Numbered from the stretch's first letter, positions 25,914 through 34,239 are shown. The stretch: 45,590 nucleotides of DNA from an uncultured Oribacterium sp. (GCA_937927445.1 CALAOB010000069.1:1-45590); one strand, 5' to 3'. Made by a program: numbers and translations. Notes: a model not told the origin generated them from the letters alone.

Positions 25914-26588
25914 ATGCAGAAATATTTACCGATATTACGGAGCTGTCCGTTTTTTAATGGCATGCGGGATGAGGAGATTCTGTCGATTCTTCACTGCGTG
26001 CAGGCTTCTACGGTCACCCGGCCACGGGGCGCGTACATCCTGCGCGCGGGCGACACGACCGAGGTCATGGGCCTCGTGCTGTCCGGTTCGGTGCTCATCC
26101 TTCAGGAGGACCTCTGGGGGCACCGGAATATCCTCTCGAAGTGCACGGCGGGCGACTTTTTCGGGGAGCCCTATGCGGCGACCTCCGGCGCGGTACTGAA
26201 CGTCAATGCTGTCGCCGAGGACGATTGTGAGCTTCTCTTTCTGAATGTGAAGCGCCTGCTGATGAGCTGCCCGACCGCCTGCGGCCATCACCAGAAGCTG
26301 ATTCGAAATCTGGTCAGCGTGCTGGCGAACCGGCTGCTGGTCTTCAACGATAAGATCACGCACGTCAGCAAGCGCTCCACCCGAGAGAAGCTTCTGTCGT
26401 ACCTTTCCACCGAATCCCTCCGACAGGCCTCGCTTTCCTTTGACATCCCCTTCGACCGGCAGCAGCTCGCCGACTATCTCTGCGTGGACCGCGCCGCCAT
26501 GTCTGTGGAACTCTCGAAGCTGCAGAAGGAAGGCATCCTGAAAACGAAACGCCGGCACTTCGAGCTGATCGTCGACAGTGCATCTTAA
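25914..26588 (+). CDS. Crp/Fnr-family regulator, HcpR-like
   Basis: The protein has 224 residues from ATG 25914, chosen for GGAGG six bases upstream; an in-frame ATG at 25884 has no site and overlaps the palindrome. A cyclic-nucleotide-type beta barrel occupies residues 10-120 (RAGDTTEVMGLVLSGSVLI, then GDFFGEP). A dimer helix and a winged helix-turn-helix follow near 165-195 (RQQLADYLCVDRAAMSVELS). No N-terminal Fnr Cys quartet is present. The position opposite an FrdX-like ferredoxin and an Hcp-like gene is that of HcpR, the regulator of hcp in anaerobes. The 216-base gap after it holds an AACATGGT/ACCATGTT inverted repeat at about 26644-26674 and nothing else. Confidence 0.8.
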   Translation: MQKYLPILRSCPFFNGMRDEEILSILHCVQASTVTRPRGAYILRAGDTTEVMGLVLSGSVLILQEDLWGHRNILSKCTAGDFFGEPYAATSGAVLNVNAVAEDDCELLFLNVKRLLMSCPTACGHHQKLIRNLVSVLANRLLVFNDKITHVSKRSTREKLLSYLSTESLRQASLSFDIPFDRQQLADYLCVDRAAMSVELSKLQKEGILKTKRRHFELIVDSAS

Positions 26589-26804
26589 CGCCCCTGTCTT
26601 TCCTATCGTCCCATCGCCGATTTGTATTTTACCTCCGCCTGAAAACATGGTAAGTTTGTAGTAGATAAACCATGTTCGTGAATGTAAGAGTGCGCGGCGA
26701 TCAGCACGTGATTTCCAGCCTTAAAACTGCGACCCGGCAAGTGGTCGATCCGCTATGACCGGTCATGCTGACCATACAAGCGTACGCTCAGAAAGGAGGC
26801 TTTT

Positions 26805-27554
26805 ATGAAACGAAAGATGAAGTTTTTTGCGGCGCTGCTCGCCTGCGCGATGACGATCAGTCCGATCGCGGCGATGGCGGGACAGTGGGTGCCGATGGGC
26901 TCAGACTGGGCCTACATGACCGATGACGGCGACTTCGCGAAGAACTGCTGGCTCTGGCTCGATGAGAACCACGACCAGAAGGCGGAGCTCTATCACTTCG
27001 ATGCGAGCGGCCTGATGTCGAAGCAGACCATGCTCACCCTGAACGGGGATGGCGAGACCCTGTGCATCAATATCGACGAGAACGGTATCGCAAACTTCTA
27101 CGCGTACTGCGCCGGCGCATCCTGGTACACGAGTGACATGATCTACCCGGTACTCATGCCGGCGTATGCGATCCACATGGCGAACGGCCAGTACTGCTAC
27201 TACCTGCCGGACGGCGTTCTGTACTACAACTTCGCCGAAGTGAAGGACTCGTACATCAGTGAACTGACCGATTACGGCCCATGCTATGCAGCGGATGCCT
27301 TCATCCCGATCTATCACCAGGGCAGTACCCCAGGCGTCTGGGAGCCGATGGAGTGCGGCATCATCACGAACGCCCGCTTCGCGAAGAACTGCCTCGTAAC
27401 CGTAAGCTATTATGTCGGCGCAGGCGACAACTACGACGACGTGATGTCGATCTCCGACTTCCTCGCCCGCCATATCGACTACAACTATATGAGCGTAAGC
27501 GCGACGGATGCCAACGGCTATGTCACCGCCTGCACCATGATGGCGGTAGAATAA
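26805..27554 (+). CDS. Secreted protein with cell-wall-binding-repeat-like segment
   Basis: The 249-residue protein has a cleavable signal peptide (MKRKMKFFAALLACAMTISP, then AAMAG). Mature residues 25-75 (WVPMGSDWAYMTDDGDF, WLWLDENHDQKAELYHF, DASGLM) resemble aromatic and Gly-rich choline/glucan-binding repeats. The rest is Tyr/Asp-rich with no recognised enzyme motif (YCYYLPDGVLYYNF, then VSYYVGAGDNYDDVMS). It may be exported and held on the cell wall. The ribosome site is AAAGGAGG. It is monocistronic with a terminator at 27648-27681. Confidence 0.7.
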   Translation: MKRKMKFFAALLACAMTISPIAAMAGQWVPMGSDWAYMTDDGDFAKNCWLWLDENHDQKAELYHFDASGLMSKQTMLTLNGDGETLCINIDENGIANFYAYCAGASWYTSDMIYPVLMPAYAIHMANGQYCYYLPDGVLYYNFAEVKDSYISELTDYGPCYAADAFIPIYHQGSTPGVWEPMECGIITNARFAKNCLVTVSYYVGAGDNYDDVMSISDFLARHIDYNYMSVSATDANGYVTACTMMAVE

Positions 27555-27647
27555 TCCGCGGTACACCGGCCTGTCCACGGCGACACACCGTCATCCCCCG
27601 GACGGCCGGCTCAGCCGACTCCCCAGCGAAATTTCACAGAGTCGACG

Positions 27648-27681
27648 AATCCCCCTGTTCACACCCGAACAGGGGGATTTT
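27648..27681 (+). terminator. Terminator of the secreted protein gene
   Basis: AATCCCCCTGTTC and GAACAGGGGGATT enclose a 6-nt loop, followed by TTTT. It is nearly identical to the aspA terminator 3.3 kb upstream. Confidence 0.9.
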
Positions 27682-27684
27682 CAC

Positions 27685-27745
27685 TGCCACCATCTCTATA
27701 GAGGCCAATGCCTCCGCCCTCTGCATCGTCACACCGCAGACCAAA
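27685..27745 (-). repeat. RAEALA repeat copy (methyltransferase-derived)
   Basis: On the minus strand the text encodes SSGGILVCGVTMQRAEALA without a stop, matching SSGRLFCDMTEQRAEALA of the methyltransferase at 30633-31244. It contains GGAGGCATTGGCC. Confidence 0.65.
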
Positions 27746-27762
27746 ATGCCTCCGCTGCTTCC

Positions 27763-28101
27763 TCAGTCAAAAACGGTACTCCACTGATCTCCGGCTACTG
27801 CATCGAAGCACATGTGGATCTGCTCCTCGCAGCACTTCTCCTCTGCCAGAACCGGAAGCTCCTCTTCGGAAAAATACCGGCTTTCCGACGTCTCGATGTT
27901 TTCCATGAATTCACCGCCCAGCACTTCACACAGATAGAAGATTTTCACCACGCCATACGCATACGGCGGTCGATTGTGCTTATCCCTGTCCTGAACAGCG
28001 ATCAACATCTTCACGCGCACATCCAGACCGGCCTCCTCCTTCGCCCACTCTACGATCTGATCCTTTTTCTTCGTCGCTTCTGAAAGCTCGCAATAATCCA
28101 T
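27763..28101 (-). pseudogene. Truncated Nudix hydrolase
   Basis: The 112-codon frame matches the C-terminal half of a two-domain Nudix hydrolase (KEEAGLDVRVKMLIAVQDRD, then PPYAYGVVKIFYLCEVLGGEF split after YGVVKIF, then NIETSESRYFSEEELPVLA). The N-terminal domain and most of the Nudix box (GX5EX7REXXEE) are absent; only EEAGLD of the box remains. Upstream codons MDYCELSEATKKKDQI are unlike the family except that MDYCELSE may be an original N-terminus joined by deletion. Probably inactive. Confidence 0.7.
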
Positions 28102-28175
28102 CGCTTATCTCTTTCCTTAAATTCGCTTCTGATATTTATACCCAAACCTGACCCGGGTCAAATCTAAGTATAAAT

Positions 28176-28308
28176 CCGTCCTGGGCCAATGCCTCCGCCC
28201 TCTGCGCTGTCATGTCGCAGAACAGGCCTGCATAAAGTGCAGACTGTTCCGCCCGCTTCCACAGCCGGCATCCAGCACCGCTGCACCCGGCGCGAAGTGC
28301 AACAGGAT
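28176..28308 (-). pseudogene. Internally deleted SAM methyltransferase remnant
   Basis: On the minus strand one frame reads FAPGAAVLDAGCGSGRNSL then HFMQ, matching motif I of the methyltransferase at 30633-31244 (LAPGVAVLDAGCGSGRDSL). It then jumps with a frame change to GLFCDMTAQRAEALAQ, matching that protein's C-terminal part. About 100 codons between are missing. Confidence 0.75.
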
Positions 28309-28310
28309 TT

Positions 28311-29219
28311 TCACTCAAACATTCCAGACGCCGCAATCTTTTTCACCGCCTCAATTGCCACATCATAGCTTACATCCTCTTCCAGGATACGGGCAGTGAT
28401 GGTTTCATAATCCTCTTTATAAATTTCATTCTCTATCAGAAAATTCAACATCTCAGGTACGTTCACATCCGGCTGTGCAGATGGACAGATATTCGTCATC
28501 GCTCTCCCGCTCCGTACCTCTTTTACGAGTTCTTTAAACCCTTCCGTCTGTGGAACAATCTGAAGCAACTTATAAATATCATAAATGTGGCGTGAATGCT
28601 TTTTAACCCGATCCTGCATATAGTAATCACAAACAGCAAAAACCTTATCTGCCAAAGTGCGATCAAGCCCCTGCACCTTCATTTCAAAAGGATTCAGGCG
28701 AAATTTTTCAAGCTCTTCTGGTGCTTCTTCCGCCATCATGTCTCCAATATAGCTATGTACTGGCAGAACAACCGCTGGAAAAGACACTTCAGCAAATGAA
28801 GTTTCCATCAGCACCGCAGTCAGGACAGCATCATCGGGCTCTGAAAGTACAGATTGATACTCCAGAATATAACGGTTGTAGCTTCTCCTGCTGCGCGTAT
28901 CATCAATGTTCGGGATGGACAGTCCTAACAGCTTCGCAATCGCCTTAATGGATTCCTTCAGCTTTTTCATCTGCCCCTGTGTCAGCCTGGAGTCTATCGT
29001 AATGTCGATGTCCTCAGAAAAGCGCTTGATTGCCTTATGACACTTGGAAAGTGACGTGCCGCCTTTAAACACAATAAAGTCCTGACGCTCCGACAGCTCC
29101 CGGAGAATCATCGTCACATAATAATCTTTCTCTGCAATAATCGGCAGGATGTGAAAGTGTTCACTTGCCAGATTGACTGCGTTTGTAAATTCTTCTCGAT
29201 TCTCATGCAGATACGCCAT
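28311..29219 (-). CDS. AbiEii/AbiGii-family nucleotidyltransferase toxin
   Basis: The 302-residue cytoplasmic nucleotidyltransferase has the motif FKGGTSLSKCHKAIKRFSED (about 55-75), giving GG[TS] followed by SEDIDI, whose acidic residues bind metal. Later blocks are LADKVFAVCDYYMQDR and KHSRHIYDIYKLLQ. This is the toxin of type IV AbiE systems, which transfers nucleotides to cellular RNA and aborts phage growth. It overlaps its cognate antitoxin-like gene by 17 bases. Base composition is clearly more AT-rich than the left half of the window, suggesting horizontal gain. A decayed methyltransferase lies directly after its stop. Confidence 0.88.
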   Translation of the reverse strand: MAYLHENREEFTNAVNLASEHFHILPIIAEKDYYVTMILRELSERQDFIVFKGGTSLSKCHKAIKRFSEDIDITIDSRLTQGQMKKLKESIKAIAKLLGLSIPNIDDTRSRRSYNRYILEYQSVLSEPDDAVLTAVLMETSFAEVSFPAVVLPVHSYIGDMMAEEAPEELEKFRLNPFEMKVQGLDRTLADKVFAVCDYYMQDRVKKHSRHIYDIYKLLQIVPQTEGFKELVKEVRSGRAMTNICPSAQPDVNVPEMLNFLIENEIYKEDYETITARILEEDVSYDVAIEAVKKIAASGMFE

Positions 29220-29844
29220 TTAATAATCCCACCTCATACATATTTTTATAAATCCGCTCAGGATAGTACGGTAAAAACGGTCTCATGCTTTCAAATCCGA
29301 TGCTTTTCTTTTTCATATAGCCGATCAGACGGTTCGTCAGTTCTTCTCCGTCAACTTCCGAAACATCTACAATCTCCTTCAGCAAGTCCAGAAACTGAAG
29401 CGTCGCCGCATTTTTCTCATCGATCGTACAATATGGCTTCCGCAAAATCACACGCAGATTTGCCAACTCTGTTTCTCTGTACTCCGTTGTGGCCTTGTTT
29501 GTATAAATCTCATATACTGCGGGAACCTGAGTAGTCAGACCGAGTTGATTCGCAAAAAGAATCCCTCCAACATAGCCACAACAGTTTTCTCCATCTGCCA
29601 GATACTTTCTTCTGATAACTTCATCAACTGACAGCGTTGAACCAGAGCGAAACATCGACTTCTTGGGAATATAATATATCCCCGTATCAAAACGTTTCAG
29701 CTGCCCGGATTCTGTCAGCTTCTTCATCTGCTGCCGAACAGACACGGCTTTCATACCGGGAATATTCAATTCCGACAAAAAGACTGGTTCATTAGGCCGG
29801 TAGTTATTCTCTATATATCTATACACATCATTCATTAATGCCAT
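29203..29844 (-). CDS. AbiEi-like antitoxin (DUF6088 type)
   Basis: The 213-residue protein has an N-terminal winged helix (MALMNDVYRYIENNYRPNEP, then VRQQMKKLTESGQLKRFDTG, IYYIPKK). A C-terminal domain (residues about 75-200, GYVGGILFANQLGLTTQVP, then RKPYC) resembles AbiEi/DUF6088 antitoxins, which repress their own operon. ATG 29844 has GGAGG eight bases upstream. It is the first gene of the antitoxin-toxin operon, with its own promoter at 29896-29924. Confidence 0.82.
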   Translation of the reverse strand: MALMNDVYRYIENNYRPNEPVFLSELNIPGMKAVSVRQQMKKLTESGQLKRFDTGIYYIPKKSMFRSGSTLSVDEVIRRKYLADGENCCGYVGGILFANQLGLTTQVPAVYEIYTNKATTEYRETELANLRVILRKPYCTIDEKNAATLQFLDLLKEIVDVSEVDGEELTNRLIGYMKKKSIGFESMRPFLPYYPERIYKNMYEVGLLNGVSA

Positions 29845-29895
29845 TCTCTCTGCCTCCTTTGATACTTTTTAGAAATGTATTATTTCTCTATTGTT

Positions 29896-29924
29896 ATTAT
29901 GGATCAAAGCCATATAAAATTCAA
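29896..29924 (-). promoter_or_regulatory. Promoter of the AbiE-type operon
   Basis: On the minus strand TTGAAT and CATAAT are 17 bases apart. The stretch 29845-30190 otherwise holds a perfect 9-bp inverted repeat TCAATCGGC/GCCGATTGA (30057-30090) and the methyltransferase remnant at 30107-30185. Confidence 0.5.
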
Positions 29925-30106
29925 TTCTTGTCTCTGGATCTTTCCTGTAAAAAATTTACGCCGCCTTGTGTCGCCTGCCCTCAATGTCCTCCGCTTATTC
30001 GACTTATACGTCCCCGCCAGTCAGATTTACCATCTCTATCTATATATTTTCATCGCTCAATCGGCTGCAGGATGTCTGCTTGCCGATTGACAAGTTTTGA
30101 AAACGG

Positions 30107-30185
30107 CGCCCTCCCTGGGCCAATGCCTCCGCCCTCTGCATCGTCACGCCGCGGAACGGACAGCCACCGGCAGTTTCCGTGCGCT
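30107..30185 (-). pseudogene. Methyltransferase C-terminal remnant (RAEALA repeat copy)
   Basis: One minus-strand frame reads AERTETAGGCPFRGVTMQ then RAEALAQ, matching ETERTEASSGRLFCDMTEQ and RAEALAQ of the intact gene at 30633-31244. No start and no motif I remain. Confidence 0.65.
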
Positions 30186-30190
30186 CCGCC

Positions 30191-30628
30191 TCAATACCAC
30201 CGACGATTTTTTATCTCCTCTAATTCTACGAGTGCATCGTAGAGTTGCATCTGCAGTTCCCGCTTTTTAAGACTATTTACATATTTTCTCAAGTCGTCGT
30301 AATGCTGCTTCGCCCTCTCTTCCTCCTCACGCTCCCAATTTTCCACCTGTTTCTTAAAATCTTCTGCCGCTTTCGGTTCCGCTGTGAAATACAGCGCAAT
30401 CATATGCTTACACACAACACGTCGCCCCTCGGCGAAAGGGCAGGTGCACGTCGATTTTCTAGGATGAATCTTATCGACATGCACGACATAGCTGTTTCCA
30501 TTGCTACCCTCTACCACGCCATCATAAGTACCATCGGCCGCTTCATTCCATGAAGCCACCATTTTATCTTCATAGTACTCCATGCCGCGCCAGACGGAAT
30601 CCGCACTCGCAACTCCTATTAAACTCAT
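30191..30628 (-). CDS. SWIM zinc-finger protein
   Basis: The 145-residue protein has a SWIM zinc-binding motif CTCPFAEGRRVVCKH (CxC-xn-CxH) near residues 60-75, preceded by the usual beta strands (YDGVVEGSNGNSYVVHV). The C-terminal 50 residues are a highly charged helix (ENWEREEEERAKQHYDDLRK). SWIM domains bind DNA or protein in various contexts. AGGAGA lies 9 bases before ATG 30628, and the start follows the methyltransferase stop by 4 bases, so the two are co-transcribed. Confidence 0.8.
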   Translation of the reverse strand: MSLIGVASADSVWRGMEYYEDKMVASWNEAADGTYDGVVEGSNGNSYVVHVDKIHPRKSTCTCPFAEGRRVVCKHMIALYFTAEPKAAEDFKKQVENWEREEEERAKQHYDDLRKYVNSLKKRELQMQLYDALVELEEIKNRRWY

Positions 30629-30632
30629 ATCA

Positions 30633-31244
30633 TCAGGTCTCCTTCCTGAAAATCACATTCAGCCACTTCTGGCTTCGCCGGTCCGCGCGCACATCTTCGG
30701 ATATCCAGCACGTTTCTATTCTGGCACCGTCTTCTGTCTGGGCCAATGCTTCTGCCCTCTGCTCTGTCATGTCGCAGAACAGGCGGCCGCTCGACGCTTC
30801 GGTGCGCTCCGTTTCACCGTATTTCCAGGACGCGTAGAGCACGCCGCCCGGAACGAGTGCGCACATCAGTCGGTGGAACCCCTCGGCCTGCTGCCGCTCC
30901 GGTACGTGGAGCAGCGACGCGCACGCCCAGATGCCGTCGAAGCACGCCTCATAATCCAGCTCCTGGAAGCGCATCTGCCGGACCTCCTGCTGCAGAAGCC
31001 GCGAAGCAAATGCACACATTTCCTGCGACGCATCGATGGCGGTCACGGCGTAACCGGCCTTCATGAAGTGCAGACTGTCCCGCCCGCTTCCGCAACCCGC
31101 GTCCAGCACCGCTACGCCCGGCGCGAGATATTTCTCAAAGCGCTCGTAGATTGCACTCATGTCCGCATGGAGCGTCTGATCCGCATAGGCATTCTCTGGA
31201 TCGTCGTAATATTCAATTGTTTTGTTTTTCCACATTTTACTCAT
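30633..31244 (-). CDS. SAM-dependent methyltransferase, class I
   Basis: The 203-residue enzyme starts at ATG 31244 (MSKMWKNKTIEYYDDPENAY), which overlaps the TGA of the upstream HNH pseudogene (ATGA). The upstream in-frame ATG at 31274 lies inside that gene. Motif I is VLDAGCGSGRDSLHF (near 50), followed by VTAIDASQEM (motif II), FDGIWACASLLHVP (motif IV) and PGGVLYASWKYGE. The C-terminus is GRLFCDMTEQRAEALAQ and WISEDVRADR. The last block is the ancestral family text, but its DNA is also the source or a copy of the RAEALA repeat dispersed in the surrounding spacers. The methyl acceptor is unknown. Confidence 0.85.
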   Translation of the reverse strand: MSKMWKNKTIEYYDDPENAYADQTLHADMSAIYERFEKYLAPGVAVLDAGCGSGRDSLHFMKAGYAVTAIDASQEMCAFASRLLQQEVRQMRFQELDYEACFDGIWACASLLHVPERQQAEGFHRLMCALVPGGVLYASWKYGETERTEASSGRLFCDMTEQRAEALAQTEDGARIETCWISEDVRADRRSQKWLNVIFRKET

Positions 31245-31901
31245 CGGATAACCACATAATCTGTATATCTCCACAGTCCGTAGCCCTGCAGCTTCGCGGC
31301 GTCATAGACCGGTCGCAGGTTGTGTTCGAGGATGTTCGTGAACTGCTCCTCGGTGTTTCCGGGAATATACAGGTTCTCGACTGCCCACATCGCATTGAGA
31401 TTATCGCGGCGACACTTCTCGAAGGCCTTCTAGATCTGCTCATGGCTGAAGACGGTTTCGTACATCTTATACTTGAGCGCGGCCAGATTGCCGAAGTAGA
31501 GATCCCACTCCGGGAGGCGGTTGCTCTTACTGGAATTCAGCCCTTGATGATCGGATAGGCAGCTCGATGCCATGCATGATTTCATCCTTCGAAGACGCGT
31601 AGGACATCTGATCATCCCGGTTGATGACATTGATCGCACGCTCCAGCGCATTCTCGCACTTGCTCCGAATCGTCGGGCCGAGATGAAGCTTGTAGCGCGT
31701 TACGGAGTACCACGCGTCGCAGATCATCTCGTCGATGATCTTTTCGAAGCTGATGTCGCCCTCCTCCGTCGGCATCAGGTTGAGGATCGCCTCCAGCCAG
31801 TAGAACTTGTAGCACTGCGATGGATCGTCCAGCATACGCGCGAACTTGCCCGTATCCAGATCGTTCCTGTAGGAAGCATCGGTATGTAATACTAAGTCCA
31901 T
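31241..31901 (-). pseudogene. HNH endonuclease domain protein, disrupted
   Basis: The N-terminal part (MDLVLHTDASYRNDLDTGKF, then ILNLMPTEEGDISFEKIIDE, ICDAWYSVTRYKLHLGPT) and the C-terminal part (SSKSNRLPEWDLYFGNLAAL, then MWAVENLYIPGNTEEQF, LRPVYDAAKLQGYGLW) both match a known HNH endonuclease family. The whole middle, including the HNH motif, has been deleted near 31540. The halves are out of frame, and an in-frame TAG at 31430 interrupts the C-terminal part. The TGA at 31241 overlaps the methyltransferase start, so the two once formed a coupled restriction-like pair. Confidence 0.8.
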
Positions 31902-31984
31902 AAGCAGGCCCCCGGTGGTTAAAGATGAGCTACGTAAATACGAGATTCAATATGTCTTTGATTTTATCACATTCTCATGCCGTG

Positions 31985-32115
31985 CTCTATATGCTCTGAC
32001 ATATGCGCCGGCGGTGGAGCGTTGATGTAAAGGGCGGAAGCATTGGCGGGATGCTGGGCGGTGAAAACGACAGACGGCGGAGCGACGATGTGGAGGACGG
32101 AGGCATTGGATAATA
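31985..32115 (+). repeat. Two degenerate GGAGG-CATTGG repeat units
   Basis: GGGCGGAAGCATTGGC (near 32030) and GATGTGGAGGACGGAGGCATTG (near 32085-32105) are two variants of the module. The gene-free stretch 31902-32217 contains these and a TTGACT with no convincing -10. Confidence 0.6.
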
Positions 32116-32217
32116 ATTCTAGTAAGGATTTCAAATGAAGTCGCCGATTGACTTTTTACAGCATGCACGCCATCATGTTTATGAGGTATTCTACACTTTC
32201 GAAAGGGGATCTGAATT

Positions 32218-32409
32218 ATGAAAACCTGGATAGATTATAAAAATCATGTGAAGGAAATCGATTCTGATACAGCAAAAGAACTGGCAGAAATCGAAGAAAA
32301 TTCAAAGATTATTTCTGCGATGATTCAGCATAGTTATGCTCAGGCTATTGCAAAGCAGGGCCGAGCTATGGATGATGTATTCGATGATCTGGAAAAGAGT
32401 CTGAAGTAA
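32218..32409 (+). CDS. Short protein resembling the N-terminus of an Xre/HigA-type antitoxin
   Basis: The 63-residue protein has a good ribosome site (AAAGGGGAT). MKTWIDYKNHVKEIDSDTAK, then ELAEIEENSKIISAMIQ, matches the N-terminal helices of Xre-family antitoxins. The helix-turn-helix that should follow is replaced by AKQGRAMDDVFDDLEKSLK. It could be a truncated antitoxin or a small protein using only the dimer helices. It is AT-rich. No toxin gene is adjacent. Confidence 0.55.
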   Translation: MKTWIDYKNHVKEIDSDTAKELAEIEENSKIISAMIQHSYAQAIAKQGRAMDDVFDDLEKSLK

Positions 32410-32445
32410 AGAGACTCCATGGAAGCCCCTTGCCTGGTCGGCTGG

Positions 32446-32582
32446 CACAATTTACACTCAAAATTGACCCGGGGCAGTTTTAAGTATAAATCCCCGGCGA
32501 GTGTCGGAGTGGACGCGCTGACTTCTGGACGATACTGCGCGCCGGCAGAGCGACGATGTGGAGGGCGGAGGCATTGGCCCTA
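32446..32582 (+). repeat. Repeat module copy with GAGGGCGGAGGCATTGGCC
   Basis: It contains TTGACCCGGGGCAG then AAGTATAAATCC, also found near 28150-28178 (TGACCCGGGTCAAATC, AAGTATAAATCC). These are followed by GCGACGATGTGGAGGGCGG and GCATTGGCC. The order of modules differs from the 28.1 kb copy. Confidence 0.6.
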
Positions 32583-32642
32583 GTATAAAAATCACCCATA
32601 GTGAATCGCGGGGGACGTGGTTCACTGTAGGTGATTTCTGTT

Positions 32643-34082
32643 TCATGATATGTCAAACGGAATACGCCCCTCGAGGAGCTGGTCTTCCTGTATCAGGAGG
32701 AGACGGGAATTCTCTTCTGCGATGCTGGTCAGGCGGTCTGTGAATCCGCTTTTCGAGAAGAGGCCATAGATGATTTCGTAATCCTTAAAGGTTTTCACCA
32801 GGTCCGGGGATTTGGCTTTCTCCTGCAGGGCCGCGTACACGGCGACATCTACCGGCTTCTGGTGGTATTTACACTCGCCGAGGAACAGGCGTCTGTTTCG
32901 GTTGTCTACGGCTGCCACATCGATTTCGGTGTCGTCTTCATGGTCGTTGCACCAGTATGCACCGATCCGGGATGGTGTGAACTCGATCTGCTGTCTGCGG
33001 CACAGTTCTGCGAAAATATCTCGGCAGATGCTTTCATAGGAAAAGGCTATATACTTCTGCTGAAAGTCTTTTTCCATCTGATCCAGCACGATCTGCTGAT
33101 TTCCAAGTTCCAGCTCTCCTTTGAAAGGATATACATAGGTGAACCAGAATCGGATGAAGTTATCGGCCACATAATAGAGGCCTTTTCGGGAGCGTTCCGG
33201 ATTTTTCTCGGTGATCGGGACATGTTTCGCAACATATCCGAGGTCCATCAACGTCTTCAGGTATGGAGTGATCGCAGAGCTGTCCTGTCCGATACTGAGG
33301 CCGATTTTACTCAGCTTGTGGTTTCCGTCTGAGATTGCTTTGAGCACAGAAAAATAGTTCACCGGTGCCTGCACTTCTTCATTCAGAAGGAAATCCGGTT
33401 CTTCATAGAGGAAACCGTTTTTCGACAGTATCACGCGCTGAATCTGCTCAATCAGCGGTTCGTCCGACCGAAAGAGCTCCATATATTTCGGCACGCCGCC
33501 TGTGATGGCATACTGCATGACAGTATCTTCAAAGGACATTTTCTGAGCTACGTATACATCGGTAAATGGCAGCGGCATCAGGCGGATCTGCGCTGTTCTT
33601 CGTCCATAGAGCGGGCTGTCATACGACAGGGCATGCTTTTTCATCATGCTGATCAGTGAGCCGCTGAGGATGAGCATCACGTGGTGGTCTTTCAGTATTT
33701 CATCCCATGCATTCTGCAGTATCGATGGGAAATCCGGGTTCGTTTTCACGAGATAGGGAAACTCATCGATGACCAGCACCTTTTCTTCATCCGGGTGATC
33801 GTCTGCTACCAGCTGAAACAGATCCAGCCAGTCATCGAACGTGACTTTCGCGAGCATCGGATTATTCATTCCACGTGAAAGGACGGATGCAAAGCGCTTC
33901 CGGCTCTGCGCTTCACTTTCCGTCGTCGCCAGAAAATAAAACGCACGCTTATCTTTTATGAATTCTTTGATCAACGTCGTTTTTCCGACTCGTCTCCGTC
34001 CATACACGACGACGAAACCGCTCTCTCGCGCATATTCCATATTCAGCGTTTCGAGCTCTGAAGCTCTCCCGATGAAGTCCAT
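32643..34082 (-). CDS. AAA ATPase with DUF234 domain
   Basis: The 479-residue protein begins MDFIGRASELETLNMEYARE, then YGRRRVGKTTLIKEF (Walker A, near 30), as in the archaeal-type ATPase family PF01637. Walker B is VLVIDEFPYL (near 115) and sensor-like text LILSGSLISMM follows near 155. A winged-helix part (KLSKIGLSIGQDSSAI, near 255) precedes the C-terminal nuclease-fold DUF234 segment (WCNDHEDDTEIDVAAVDNRN, then LFLGECKYH, a D-(x)n-E-x-K pattern near 370-395). Such proteins are abundant in anaerobes and of unknown role. The ribosome site is AAAGGCGG. Upstream lie a 43-nt perfect palindrome and two 28-nt iterons. Confidence 0.85.
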   Translation of the reverse strand: MDFIGRASELETLNMEYARESGFVVVYGRRRVGKTTLIKEFIKDKRAFYFLATTESEAQSRKRFASVLSRGMNNPMLAKVTFDDWLDLFQLVADDHPDEEKVLVIDEFPYLVKTNPDFPSILQNAWDEILKDHHVMLILSGSLISMMKKHALSYDSPLYGRRTAQIRLMPLPFTDVYVAQKMSFEDTVMQYAITGGVPKYMELFRSDEPLIEQIQRVILSKNGFLYEEPDFLLNEEVQAPVNYFSVLKAISDGNHKLSKIGLSIGQDSSAITPYLKTLMDLGYVAKHVPITEKNPERSRKGLYYVADNFIRFWFTYVYPFKGELELGNQQIVLDQMEKDFQQKYIAFSYESICRDIFAELCRRQQIEFTPSRIGAYWCNDHEDDTEIDVAAVDNRNRRLFLGECKYHQKPVDVAVYAALQEKAKSPDLVKTFKDYEIIYGLFSKSGFTDRLTSIAEENSRLLLIQEDQLLEGRIPFDIS

Positions 34083-34097
34083 ATAGTCCGCCTTTCT

Positions 34098-34140
34098 CGA
34101 TAATATAATTTGAATTATGATAATTCAAATTATATTATCG
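34098..34140. repeat. 43-nt perfect palindrome upstream of the DUF234 ATPase
   Basis: Two exact 21-bp arms (CGATAATATAATTTG then AATTAT, and complement) flank a single G at 34119. The core AATATAATTTGAATTAT is shared with the long hairpins at 35681, 40815 and 42488. It starts 16 bases before the ATPase start codon, so it covers promoter or leader positions. Confidence 0.9.
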
Positions 34141-34179
34141 CAGCTTGATTGTGTCAATCTTCGGGGTGATGGGCGGGCT

Positions 34180-34239
34180 GTTGCATTTTTCGATGGAATA
34201 AGTGCCACCTGGTTGCTCTTTTCGATCGAATAAGTGTTA
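34180..34239 (-). repeat. Two 28-nt iterons with 32-bp period
   Basis: Units 34180-34207 and 34212-34239 share the pattern GTTGCNNTTTTCGAT then GAATAAGTG. They lie upstream of the DUF234 ATPase. Three more units with the same period precede the DUF4143 ATPase at 42341-42432. Confidence 0.8.

Noticed and set aside
32125..32217. Promoter for the 63-residue ORF
   Set aside because: A TTGACT is present but no -10 element at 16-18 bases.
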